From assembly GCF_900499005.1 (NCBI RefSeq), contig NZ_LS991317.1, positions 4,101-53,321 on the forward strand: DNA of 49,221 nucleotides, given 5' to 3'. Below are positions 27,466 through 35,508 of the stretch, piece after piece. The translations under genes were made by a program, and so were the position numbers. How positions within the stretch are numbered: the stretch's first letter is position 1; the number at the start of each line of letters is the position of its first letter. The notes beneath the pieces were generated by a model. The model made no database searches. It saw only the letters and a list, made by a program, of their open reading frames with translations, and was not told the DNA's origin. This DNA comes from Actinomyces culturomici (GTDB taxonomy: Bacteria > Actinomycetota > Actinomycetes > Actinomycetales > Actinomycetaceae).

Positions 27466-28065
27466 ATGTACGTTCCACCGGACGAGGCGGATCGTGCGTA
27501 TGTTCGACGGGCCCTGCACAACCCGCACTCGTTGAGGATCCCCTTCATCATCTTCTGCGTCCTGTCGAGCGCGACCCTCCTCGTCCTCGCCTTCACCAAT
27601 GAGAACGGACCTGTGGCGTATCTGCGAGAGTCGTTCACCGCTAGCGGCTTCATAGTCAACATCTTCTTCATCGCCGCCTGGGCCCTCTGGGTCTTCGGCA
27701 ATCACTACGCGCTCGTCATGGCGCGGGCGGCCTGGAAGACGACGAAGGTCGTCCCACTCATCGTCGGGGGCCTCTACGCCTGGGTGTTCGGACGCCTGCT
27801 GATCGCCGCTCTCCTCGGCCTCGCCCACACGAATCTCGGACACTTCATCGTGTCCAGCAGCGACATCATCCTCGCGACAATCAGCGGCGTCGCGGGGCCC
27901 GTCGCGATGGAGGTGGGGATGTTCATCCACGGTATCGTCCACGGCTTCTCCGATGGGGACGCTGAACTCGCGCGCTCGATCGACGAGCTCGACGGACCCC
28001 AGCGCGGAACTGACGACGCCGACCCGGGCGGGCCGCCGCCCCGCCCTCGTCCCCCTCGATCGTGA
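27466..28065 (+). CDS. Membrane protein of unknown function, likely Pho-regulated
   Basis: The 199-residue protein has four predicted membrane segments (about 25-43, 61-78, 95-118 and 130-155) and a charged, Pro/Arg-rich C-terminus whose DNA overlaps the dispersed GACGAGG motif. I recognise no family. The ATG at 27466 is preceded by GGGAGG; a TTG five codons upstream is possible. The upstream PHO box suggests induction under phosphate limitation, so the role may be in envelope or lipid change in low phosphate, which is inference. Confidence 0.72.
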   Translation: MYVPPDEADRAYVRRALHNPHSLRIPFIIFCVLSSATLLVLAFTNENGPVAYLRESFTASGFIVNIFFIAAWALWVFGNHYALVMARAAWKTTKVVPLIVGGLYAWVFGRLLIAALLGLAHTNLGHFIVSSSDIILATISGVAGPVAMEVGMFIHGIVHGFSDGDAELARSIDELDGPQRGTDDADPGGPPPRPRPPRS

Positions 28066-28150
28066 CGGATCGCGCAACGTGAAAGATCTCCCGCCCTCAC
28101 ATCGCGGACCGCGGCGGGCGAGCGGCGCGGCGCCGCCCGACAATGAGGGC

Positions 28151-29407
28151 ATGGCCCATCCCGAATCCGAGCATCCCCGCGAGCACCGCATCCTCTCGGA
28201 CGCCGTCACCGCGACGCTCCTCCTGACGATCGCCCTTCAGAACGCGGTCCCGCCCTTCGCGACGGACATGTACTCGCCGTCGTTCCCGGAGATCACGAAG
28301 GACCTCGCGACGACGGCGACCTTCGTCGGCTTCACGCTCACCGCGTTCTTCATCGGCTTCGGCACCGGGCAGATCGCCGGCGGCGCGATCTCCGACCAGC
28401 GCGGACGCCGCGTCCCGATGATCGTCGGCGGCGTCCTCGCGATTCTCGGATCGATCGTCTGCGCGTTCTCGCCCTCGATCTGGGTGCTCTTCCTCGGCCG
28501 CGTCCTCCAGGGCCTCGGCGGCGGCGCCGCGGCGGCGGTAGCGCGCGCGATCCTCGTCGACGTCGCCCACGGCCACGTCCTCGCCCGCACGATGTCGCTC
28601 CTCCAGGCGATCGGCGGGCTCGCGCCGATGCTCGCGCCCGTGCTCGGCGGCCTCATCGTCACCTACTGGCCGTGGCGCTCGGTCTTCTGGTTCCTCACCG
28701 GTTTCACGGCCGTCATGACGGCGGCGGCGTGGGCGTGGGCGCCGGAGTCGCTCCCGCCCGAGAAGCGCCACGGCGGCGGCATCTCGCGCTTCGTCCACGG
28801 AATCGGCCAGGTCCTGCGGATCCGCCCCTTCGTCGGCTTCATGCTCACCTCCGCGTTCTCCGGGTTCTGCATGTTCGCCTACGTCTCGGACTCGTCCTAC
28901 GTCCTTCAGGAGCACCTCGGCCTTTCCCCGATCGCGTTCTCCGTCGTCTTCGCCGGCAACGCGCTGCTCTCCGCGCTCCTCGCCCTCGTCAACGTGCGCC
29001 TCATCGGGCGCTTCGAGCCGCGCGCGCTCATCAGCTTCGGCCTGCTCGTCTCGCTCAGCGGCGTCGTCCTCCTCGCGCTCTCGGTGTTCGTCTTCGGGCT
29101 CCCGCTGATCCTCACCTGCGTCGGCTTCGCGGTCCTCATGAGCGCGAACGCGTTCATCTTCGGCAACGCCGGCGCCCTCGCCCTCTCCGAGGCGCGCGAG
29201 CACGCGGGCACGGCCTCCGCCGTCCAGGGCCTCGTCCAGGCGCTCGCGATGGCGACCTCGTCCCCGCTCGCGACCTCGGGCGGCGGCGAGTCCGCGCTCC
29301 CGATGATCCTCGTGATGATCGTCGGCGTCGTCATGGCCTGGGTCTCGTTCTACGTCATCGCCCGAGGCGGCTCGCCCCGGAAGAAGGCGACGCTCCCCCT
29401 CGATTGA
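28151..29407 (+). CDS. MFS exporter, Bcr/CflA drug-resistance family
   Basis: A 418-residue, 12-helix major facilitator. The N-terminal AVPPFATDMYSPSFPEI and the motif A sequence GAISDQRGRRVPMIVGG after helix 2, plus motif C-like GLAPMLAPVLGG in helix 5, fit the DHA1 Bcr/CflA (multidrug or bicyclomycin) exporters. I chose the ATG at 28151, because the frame opens well before the end of the upstream membrane-protein gene. A short spacer of 85 bases to that gene leaves co-transcription possible. Substrate unknown. Confidence 0.9.
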   Translation: MAHPESEHPREHRILSDAVTATLLLTIALQNAVPPFATDMYSPSFPEITKDLATTATFVGFTLTAFFIGFGTGQIAGGAISDQRGRRVPMIVGGVLAILGSIVCAFSPSIWVLFLGRVLQGLGGGAAAAVARAILVDVAHGHVLARTMSLLQAIGGLAPMLAPVLGGLIVTYWPWRSVFWFLTGFTAVMTAAAWAWAPESLPPEKRHGGGISRFVHGIGQVLRIRPFVGFMLTSAFSGFCMFAYVSDSSYVLQEHLGLSPIAFSVVFAGNALLSALLALVNVRLIGRFEPRALISFGLLVSLSGVVLLALSVFVFGLPLILTCVGFAVLMSANAFIFGNAGALALSEAREHAGTASAVQGLVQALAMATSSPLATSGGGESALPMILVMIVGVVMAWVSFYVIARGGSPRKKATLPLD

Positions 29408-29557
29408 CGCCCGATCGGCCCACGGTTCCGGACTCCCTCGCGTCGGCGCACCGCCCCGGCCTCGTCCCCCTTTCATAAGCGATTCACAGGCCGCACTCGG
29501 CATTCGCGCAAGGAGGGCGAGCACCCTGGGGAGGTTCACCGAAGCAAAGGAGTCCTC

Positions 29558-30010
29558 ATGGACAACGTCCCCCCGAACTCGGACTACTCGTCGAATTCGG
29601 TCGATTTCGGCCACGGCGTCGCGATGGGCGGCGACGGCACCGAGATCGCCTGGATCGTCCTCGCGGCCGCGGCGCTCATCGCCGCGATCGTCCTCGTGGT
29701 CTGGATCGTCAAGCGCGTCCTGCCGGTCGCGCGCAATCCGCTCACCGTCCTCGACATGCGCCTCGCGTCCGGCGAGATCGACGAGCAGACCTACGCCCGC
29801 ACCCGCGCCGCCCTCATGGCCGGCCAGCCGGGCGCGGTCGCTCAGGCCCCGGCGGCCCAGGCATCGGTCGCCCAGCCGCCCGTCGCGACTCCCGCGCCCG
29901 CCGGCTTCCCGCAGCAGGCGGGATCCGCCCCCACCGCCGTCCTCCCGACGTACGAGGCCGGGGCGCAGGCGCCGACCGAGTCGGCCACCCAGGAGTCGCA
30001 GAACCAGTGA
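29558..30010 (+). CDS. SHOCT-domain membrane protein
   Basis: The 150-residue product has one membrane helix at about residues 30-52 and the short SHOCT motif NPLTVLDMRLASGEIDEQTYARTRAAL (about 68-94), followed by an Ala/Pro/Gln-rich disordered tail. SHOCT segments are common C-terminal modules in small actinobacterial membrane proteins and their role is unknown, perhaps oligomerisation. AAAGGAG precedes the ATG. Monocistronic, ended by a strong stem-loop. Confidence 0.8.
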   Translation: MDNVPPNSDYSSNSVDFGHGVAMGGDGTEIAWIVLAAAALIAAIVLVVWIVKRVLPVARNPLTVLDMRLASGEIDEQTYARTRAALMAGQPGAVAQAPAAQASVAQPPVATPAPAGFPQQAGSAPTAVLPTYEAGAQAPTESATQESQNQ

Positions 30011-30016
30011 AGCCCC

Positions 30017-30051
30017 CCGGCGCCCCGACTCGTGAGGATCGGGGCGCCGGG
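30017..30051 (+). terminator. Terminator after the SHOCT gene
   Basis: A perfect 13-bp stem (CCCGGCGCCCCGA arm) with a nine-base loop lies seven bases after the stop. No clear U-tract. Confidence 0.75.
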
Positions 30052-30058
30052 CGCTCGG

Positions 30059-30182
30059 GTAATGCTCTCGGCGGCCCAACGTGATGCTCTCGGCGGCCCA
30101 ACGTGATGCTCTCGGCGAGTCCCGCCGAGAGCATCACCTTTCCTCGTCGAGAGCATTACCTTCGCGCGTCGAGGGGATCTCC
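30059..30182. repeat. 22-bp phased array with internal inversion, six units
   Basis: Three units on the minus strand (GTRATGCTCTCGGCG starting at 30059, 30081 and 30103) meet three on the plus strand (CGAGAGCATYACC at 30126 and 30148, then the terminal CGAGGGGATCTCC at 30170). Spacing within each half is exactly 22. The centre forms a long hairpin. It lies between convergent SHOCT and TetR genes. Confidence 0.8.
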
Positions 30183-30197
30183 GCTCCCCTTCAGCGG

Positions 30198-30222
30198 GCG
30201 CTCCGCCCCGTCCTCGTCGATC
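30198..30222 (-). repeat. Dispersed motif copy near the TetR stop
   Basis: Reads CGATCGACGAGGACGGGGCG on the minus strand, 36 bases 3' of the TetR gene, and follows the 22-bp array directly. Confidence 0.55.
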
Positions 30223-30257
30223 GTTTCCAGGAGCGGAAAGAGCACGTCGTGGGAGAG

Positions 30258-30884
30258 TCAGGCGTCCCCGGACTCCCCGCGCCCGAGCGCGAGGTAGCGG
30301 TCGAGCGTCGGGCCGACGAGCCGGGCGAGCTCATCGGGATCGGCGTCGGCGATGGGGCCGAGGGCGACGATCTTCCTGAGGAAGACGAGACCGAGGATCT
30401 GGGAGCCGAAGAGTGGCAGACCCAGCCCCGCGACACCCGCCTCCCTGAGGTCGCCGCCCGCGCGGGCGATGAGCCCGCCGATCGCGGATACGACGACCTC
30501 GCGCGTCTCCTCATCGGCTCCGACCGCGCGCATGAGTGAGATGAGCGCGGGGCCTCTCCTGGGGTCCTCGGCGATCCCGAGGACCGCGCGGACGTACTCC
30601 TCGCCGACGGAGCGCCCCTCGCTCGACGCGCTGAGGAGCATCTCCGGGAGGCGCGACTCCTCGAAGACCCGCGTCATCGCCTCGCGCGCGAGGCCCGCCT
30701 TCGAGCCGAAGTAGTAGTGGATGAGCCGGGGGGCGACATCCGCCCTCTCGGCGATGCGCCGCACCGTCGCGGCGCGGAATCCCCGCTCGGCGAACTCCTC
30801 GAGCGCGGCGTCGAGGATCGCGCCGCGCAGATCCTCCGCATCGGCGCGGGGTCCGCGCTTCGACGCGCCGGACGGTTCGGTCAT
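30258..30884 (-). CDS. TetR-family transcriptional regulator
   Basis: The 208-residue protein has an N-terminal TetR helix-turn-helix (about 26-62, ending DVAPRLIHYYFGSKAGL, the family signature) and a TetR_C ligand-binding helical domain. It is divergent from the ABC permease gene with an 18-base palindrome between, so it most likely represses the ABC efflux operon and itself. I chose the ATG at 30884 with AGGAGGAA before it; an upstream in-frame start (30914) lacks a site. Confidence 0.92.
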   Translation of the reverse strand: MTEPSGASKRGPRADAEDLRGAILDAALEEFAERGFRAATVRRIAERADVAPRLIHYYFGSKAGLAREAMTRVFEESRLPEMLLSASSEGRSVGEEYVRAVLGIAEDPRRGPALISLMRAVGADEETREVVVSAIGGLIARAGGDLREAGVAGLGLPLFGSQILGLVFLRKIVALGPIADADPDELARLVGPTLDRYLALGRGESGDA

Positions 30885-30924
30885 CGTTCCTCCTCGACTC
30901 GGGTCGTTCCCCATGCTATCTTCA

Positions 30925-30942
30925 TTTCGTCAATTGGCGAAA
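30925..30942. promoter_or_regulatory. TetR operator candidate
   Basis: TTTCGTCAATTGGCGAAA is an 18-base palindrome with one mismatched pair, in the 76-base divergent region. It lies 19 bases before the GTG of the ABC gene and would block both directions. Confidence 0.75.
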
Positions 30943-30960
30943 CCCTTCGGAGGAGATCCC

Positions 30961-32327
30961 GTGAAGGCCATGATCATCAAGGAGTTCCGCGAACTCGCGC
31001 GCGATCGGCGCACCGTCGCGCTCCTCGTCGCACTCCCCATCGTCCTCCTCACGATCTTCGGCTACGCCGCGAACTTCACGGTCCAGACGACGAAGGCCCT
31101 CGCGTCGGACCGGCCGCGACCGCCGTCATCGCGGAGCTCAAGGACAACTCGGTCGCGGTCGACGACCTCGAGCTCACCGCCTCGACGGAGGATCTCACCG
31201 ACGACCAGATCGAATCCCTCCTCAAGGAGGGCGACTACTCGACGATCATCCGCGCGACGAGCGACGACGACTCGACGCCCCTCGTCTCGCGCACCCACCT
31301 GTGGACCGACGGCTCGAAGCTCTTCGAGGCCCAGTCCGCCTCCGGCACGTGGATGAAGGTGCTGAGCGAGGACGTGAAGACCCGCGTCGCCGACCTGCGC
31401 TCCCAGATCGAGGACACGAAGGCGCAGGCGGAGACCGCCCAGGAGAACCTCGCCGATGCGAAGGCCTCCCTCTCAGACCTCAAGGAGAAGCTCGCCGCCC
31501 TTCAGCAGGTCGTCGCCCAGGTGAAGTCCGGCACCGTCGCGCCCCAGCAGGCGCTCGCGAATCTCCCCGACCTGTCGAGCCTCGACTCCCTCCCGAACCT
31601 CGACGCCCTCGATTCCGCGCAGTCGCTCGCCATCCCCGATACGAACGCCATCGACCTCGACGCCCTCGACGCCGACCAGGCGATCACGATCGCCTTCAAC
31701 CCGGACCTCACGACCTCCTGGGTGACGGTGCCCGGCCTCATCGGCCTCATCCTCACCTTCATCGGCACGATCGTCACCGCGATCGGCCTGGTCCGCGAGC
31801 GCGAGGCCGGCACCCTCGAGCAGCTCGCCGTCATGCCCCTCTCCCCGGCGTCGATCATCCTCGGGAAGATCGTCCCCTACCTCATCCTCGCGCTCCTCGA
31901 CGCGGGGATCATCACCGGGCTCGGCATCGCGATGTTCCACGTGCCGTTCCGCGGGCAGTGGTGGCTCTTCGCCCTCGTCGCCTTCGTCTTCGTCTTCGTC
32001 GTCCTCGGCTTCGGGATCCTCATCTCGACCGTCTCGGAGACGACCGGCCAGGCGATCCAGCTCGCAATGATGGTGATGATGCCGCAGATCCTCCTGTCCG
32101 GCTTCATCTTCCCCCTCGACTCGATGGCGCCCGGCGTCCGATGGATCGGCTACTGCCTCCCGCTCACGTGGTTCTTCAAGGCGGCGATCGGGATCTTCCT
32201 CAAGGCCGCGACCCTCTCCCAGGTCGCCGTCCCGTTCCTCATCCTCTGCGGATTCGCGGTCCTCATCTTCGGCGCCGCCACGGCCCGCATGGCGATCAGC
32301 CTCCGTTCGGGCGGTGCGACCCGATGA
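30961..32327 (+). pseudogene. ABC-2 type efflux permease with a one-base frameshift
   Basis: The two frames together give a 455-residue permease. The first (from GTG 30961, after GGAGGAG) reads MKAMIIKEFRELARDRRTVALLVALPIVLLTIFGYAANF (first helix). After LASD the frame shifts near 31104: one G missing from a GCGGTC run would restore AVGPAATAVIAEL. The second frame holds a coiled-coil Asp/Leu-rich extracellular domain (about 120-240) and five or six C-terminal helices with LVREREAGTLEQLAVMPLS, the YadH/YhhJ-like drug-efflux ABC-2 signature. Likely sequencing error; product probably functional. Confidence 0.85.
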
Positions 32328-33817
32328 GCGAGGCGACCGGGATCCGCATCGATCTGCGCGACGTCTCCCTCGACGTCGGCGGCGAGCCCGCGCTCCGCGG
32401 CTTCACCGCCTCCTTCGAGCCGGGAACCTTCACCGCCCTCGTCGGCGGCGACGGCGCGGGGAAGACGACCCTGCTCTCGACCCTCGCCCACCGGCGGGGC
32501 CGCGCCCTCCTCGGCATCGAGGGCCTCACCCCGCGCGATGTCGGCTTCCAGCCCGCGACCTCCGGCGTCTGGCCGAACCTCTCGGTCGAGGAGAACCTCC
32601 GCTTCGTCGCCGACGCGCAGGGCCTTCGCGGCCCCGAGACGAGCGCCCGCATCGACGAGCTCATCGGCCTCGCCGACCTCGACCGCGCCCGCAAGCGGAT
32701 CGGCGCGCGCCTGTCGGGCGGCATGCGTCAGAAGCTCGGCGCGGCGATGGCGATGCTCCATCGGCCCGCCCTGCTCCTCCTCGACGAGCCGACGACCGGC
32801 GTCGACCCGGACTCGCGCGAGATCCTCGGGCGCCTCATCCGCGGCGCCGCCGACGAGGGCGCGACCGTCCTCGTCGCGACGACCTACCTCGACGAGGCCG
32901 AGGCCGCCGACCGGGCCCCCCTCCTCGACGGGGGCCGGATCCTCGCCCAGGGCGAGCCCGCCGAGGTCGTCGCCCTCGCGCCCGGCTCCCTCTGGTCCGC
33001 CCCCGCCGGCGCCGTCAACCTCACCGCGCCCGACTCCCTCGAGATCGGCGAGGCCGCCCCCGCCACCCCGGATCTCGAACTCGCGACGATCGAGTTCCTC
33101 CTCGACTCGAGGACGCCGGACGTCCCTTCCGGGGAGGCCGCTCGGTCGCTCCCCTCCCCGGGCACCGGCCCCGCCCTCGTACGCCCGAAGCACCGCGCCG
33201 AGCCCGAGGCGCTCATCGCATGCCGCGAGATCGTCAAGACCTTCGGGGACTTCCGCGCGCTCGACGGCGTCGATCTCGACGTGCGACCGGGCGAGGTCGT
33301 CGGGCTCGTCGGCGGAAACGGCGCGGGCAAGTCGACGCTCATCCGTCTGATCCTCGGCGTCGACGCTCCCGATACCGGCGAGATCGCGCTCTTCGGGGCG
33401 CGCCCCTCGCGCCGGTCGCGCGCCCGCCTCGGATACGTGTCGCAGGCGCTCGGCCTCTACCCGACGCTCGCGACGCAGGAGAACCTCGATTTCACGCAGG
33501 ACGTGTTCGGGGTGCCCGCGGAGGAGAGGATCCGGCTCGACGCCGGCCGCGCTCCCGTCGGCGACCTCCCGCTCGGGGCGCGGCGAACGCTCGCGGTCGA
33601 CTGCGCGCTCAGCCACTCGCCCGAGCTGCTCGTCCTCGACGAGCCGACGTCCGGCATGGACTCGCTGGGTCGGGCGCGCCTGTGGAAGCGGATCCGGCGG
33701 GCGTCGAGCGCGGGCACGGGCGTCCTCGTGACGACGCACTACCAGCAGGAGGCGGCCCAGTGCGACGTCCTCGTCCGCCTCGAGGCGGGCCGGGTCGTCG
33801 AGACGCGGAGGAACTGA
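32324..33817 (+). CDS. ABC transporter ATPase with two nucleotide-binding domains
   Basis: The 497-residue protein has two ATPase domains and pairs with the upstream permease (overlap ATGA), like YhiH/RbbA. Domain 1 has Walker A GGDGAGKTT (41-49), signature LSGGM (130-134) and Walker B LLLLDEP, but Tyr replaces the H-loop His in TTYLDE (about 188). Domain 2 has Walker A GGNGAGKST (about 327), Walker B LLVLDEPTSG and His in TTHYQQEA, but its signature is LPLGA and the helical subdomain before it is shorter. The two halves therefore look complementary, with one good site expected. Drug or lipid export is likely; the substrate is unknown. Confidence 0.88.
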   Translation: MSEATGIRIDLRDVSLDVGGEPALRGFTASFEPGTFTALVGGDGAGKTTLLSTLAHRRGRALLGIEGLTPRDVGFQPATSGVWPNLSVEENLRFVADAQGLRGPETSARIDELIGLADLDRARKRIGARLSGGMRQKLGAAMAMLHRPALLLLDEPTTGVDPDSREILGRLIRGAADEGATVLVATTYLDEAEAADRAPLLDGGRILAQGEPAEVVALAPGSLWSAPAGAVNLTAPDSLEIGEAAPATPDLELATIEFLLDSRTPDVPSGEAARSLPSPGTGPALVRPKHRAEPEALIACREIVKTFGDFRALDGVDLDVRPGEVVGLVGGNGAGKSTLIRLILGVDAPDTGEIALFGARPSRRSRARLGYVSQALGLYPTLATQENLDFTQDVFGVPAEERIRLDAGRAPVGDLPLGARRTLAVDCALSHSPELLVLDEPTSGMDSLGRARLWKRIRRASSAGTGVLVTTHYQQEAAQCDVLVRLEAGRVVETRRN

Positions 33818-33853
33818 GACCGGACGAGACGATTCCGGCCCTCTCTTTCGGCG

Positions 33854-33978
33854 ACCTGCAAGAACGCACACAGTTTCGCCGTCTCCGACGCCCGGAGTTT
33901 TACAGGAATCAGTGAATGCGCAGGTCACGGGCCGGCGCCCCCAGCACCCCCGAAAAAACTGTGTGCGTTTCTGCAGGT
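33854..33978. repeat. 23-bp inverted repeat flanking an A/T-containing core
   Basis: ACCTGCAAGAACGCACACAG (33854-33876 region) and its reverse complement with one mismatch at about 33956-33978 enclose about 80 bases. It looks like a small MITE or an inverted-repeat remnant, since the arms are AT-richer than their surroundings. No ORF lies inside. Confidence 0.65.
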
Positions 33979-34018
33979 TCGGGCGCGGTCGAGGCATGGG
34001 GCCGTACGGCCGCTTCCC

Positions 34019-34882
34019 TCAGGCGCGGTTGAAGACCGGCGACGAGGCGATCCACACGGCGATCGAGATGAGGACGAGGCCGGCGAGCTCGCCGAAGGTC
34101 GGGATCTGGCGCAGGAGCACCGCCCCGACGACCGCCGAGGTCGCGGGCATGAGCGCGGCGAACAGGGCGTAGGTCGCGGCCGACAGGCGCGACATCGCGA
34201 CCGCCTCGATGCTGAAGGGGATCGCCGTCGAGAGGACGCCGACCGCGACGAGCGCTCCGACGAGCCCCCACGAGTGGATGGGCGCGATGCCGCCGTGGGC
34301 GAGGAGCGGCGCGGACAGCAGGGCGGCGAAGGCGAGGGCGACCGAGAGGTTCGTGACGCCCGAGCGCTTCGAGGCGATCGACTGGCCGACGATGATGTAG
34401 CCCGCCCACGCTCCCGCCGCCGCGAGGATCCACACGACGCCGACCCGGACCTCCGGGTCCGAAAGATCGATGCCGAGCCCCGAGATCGAGGCGACGCCCG
34501 CGAAGGCGAGGACCGCCGCCACGCGCGGCGCCCACCCGCGGCCCCGCAGCACCGCGACGAGGACGGGGCCGAGGAATTCGAGGGACACGGCGGCGCCGAG
34601 CGGCAGACGCGAGATCGCCTCGTAGAACGTCGCGTTCATGAGGATGATGAACGCGCCGAAGACGGCGGCGGCTCCGAGCTCGCGGGCGGTCCAGCGGTGG
34701 CGCCACGGGCGTCGCCAAGCGAGGAGGACGAGCGCGCCCACGAGGACGCGCCACCACGCGACGGAGGCGGGTTCGACGAGGGAGAAGATCCCGATGGCGA
34801 CCGCAGCGCCGACGTACTGGATGAGGGCGTCGACGACGATGAGCGCCTGGGCCGGGACGCGATCGAGCGCCCGCGGGCTCAT
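34019..34882 (-). CDS. EamA-family DMT transporter
   Basis: The 287-residue protein has ten membrane helices and two EamA repeats, like RhaT/YdcZ/RarD-type exporters of amino acids or metabolites. Features include [18 protein letters not shown] and the second-half [28 protein letters not shown] chose the ATG at 34882, which overlaps the msrB stop by four bases (ATGA), so msrB and this gene are co-translated. Substrate unknown. Confidence 0.88.
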   Translation of the reverse strand: MSPRALDRVPAQALIVVDALIQYVGAAVAIGIFSLVEPASVAWWRVLVGALVLLAWRRPWRHRWTARELGAAAVFGAFIILMNATFYEAISRLPLGAAVSLEFLGPVLVAVLRGRGWAPRVAAVLAFAGVASISGLGIDLSDPEVRVGVVWILAAAGAWAGYIIVGQSIASKRSGVTNLSVALAFAALLSAPLLAHGGIAPIHSWGLVGALVAVGVLSTAIPFSIEAVAMSRLSAATYALFAALMPATSAVVGAVLLRQIPTFGELAGLVLISIAVWIASSPVFNRA

Positions 34883-35298
34883 TCGCCGGTGGGGACGAAG
34901 ACGAGCGCGGCGGAGTTCATGCAGTAGCGGCGCCCCGTCGGCTGGTCGGGGGCGTCGGGGAAGACGTGGCCGAGGTGCGACCCGCAGTTCGTGCAGCGGA
35001 CCTCGGTGCGGACCATGCCGTGCGAGGTGTCGGTGAGCTCGGTCGTCGACGAGTCCTTCGCCTGGTAGAAGCTCGGCCACCCGCAGTGGGACTCGAACTT
35101 CGTCGTCGCGTCGAAGAGTTCGGCGCCGCAGGCCGCGCAGCGGTACTTCCCCTCGCGGTGCTCGTCGAGGAGCTCCCCGGTGAAGGGGCGCTCGGTCCCG
35201 GCCTCGCGGAGGACGTGGTACTGCATCGGGGTGAGGATGCGCCGCCAGTCCGCGTCGGTGAGCGAGGAGGCGTCGGCGAGGCTCGGGAATTCAGTCAT
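34879..35298 (-). CDS. msrB: Peptide methionine-(R)-S-oxide reductase
   Basis: MsrB reduces methionine-R-sulfoxide in proteins and repairs oxidative damage in the cytosol. The 139-residue protein is one SelR domain: zinc Cys pairs CAAC (54/57) and CTNC (102/105), substrate-site HCGWPSF (71-77), and the catalytic Cys126 in RYCMNSAAL. The start is uncertain: ATG at 35298 or a GTG five codons upstream, neither with a clear Shine-Dalgarno. It heads a two-gene unit with the EamA transporter. Confidence 0.95.
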   Translation of the reverse strand: MTEFPSLADASSLTDADWRRILTPMQYHVLREAGTERPFTGELLDEHREGKYRCAACGAELFDATTKFESHCGWPSFYQAKDSSTTELTDTSHGMVRTEVRCTNCGSHLGHVFPDAPDQPTGRRYCMNSAALVFVPTGE

Positions 35299-35405
35299 GC
35301 TGCAATCGTCCACCGTAGGGGTGCAGAGGCGCTACTCGAGCACTCCATTCGGACGGGGCCGACGGCCGGCGCACGACCTCGCCGGCCACGACGCATGACT
35401 CCGCA

Positions 35406-35487
35406 CGAGAGCATCACCTTGCGGCGTCGAGAGCATCACGTTCGCGCATCGAGAGCATCACCTTTCCCCCGCCGACGGCATTACCGG
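35406..35487 (+). repeat. 22-bp phased array, three units plus a degenerate one
   Basis: CGAGAGCATCACSTT starts at 35406, 35428 and 35450 (22 bases apart); a degenerate CGACGGCATTACC follows at 35473. It lies upstream of msrB and 3' of mscS, in a 210-base gap with nothing else I can support. Confidence 0.8.
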
Positions 35488-35508
35488 CGGCCGGCAACCG
35501 GTCGTCGC

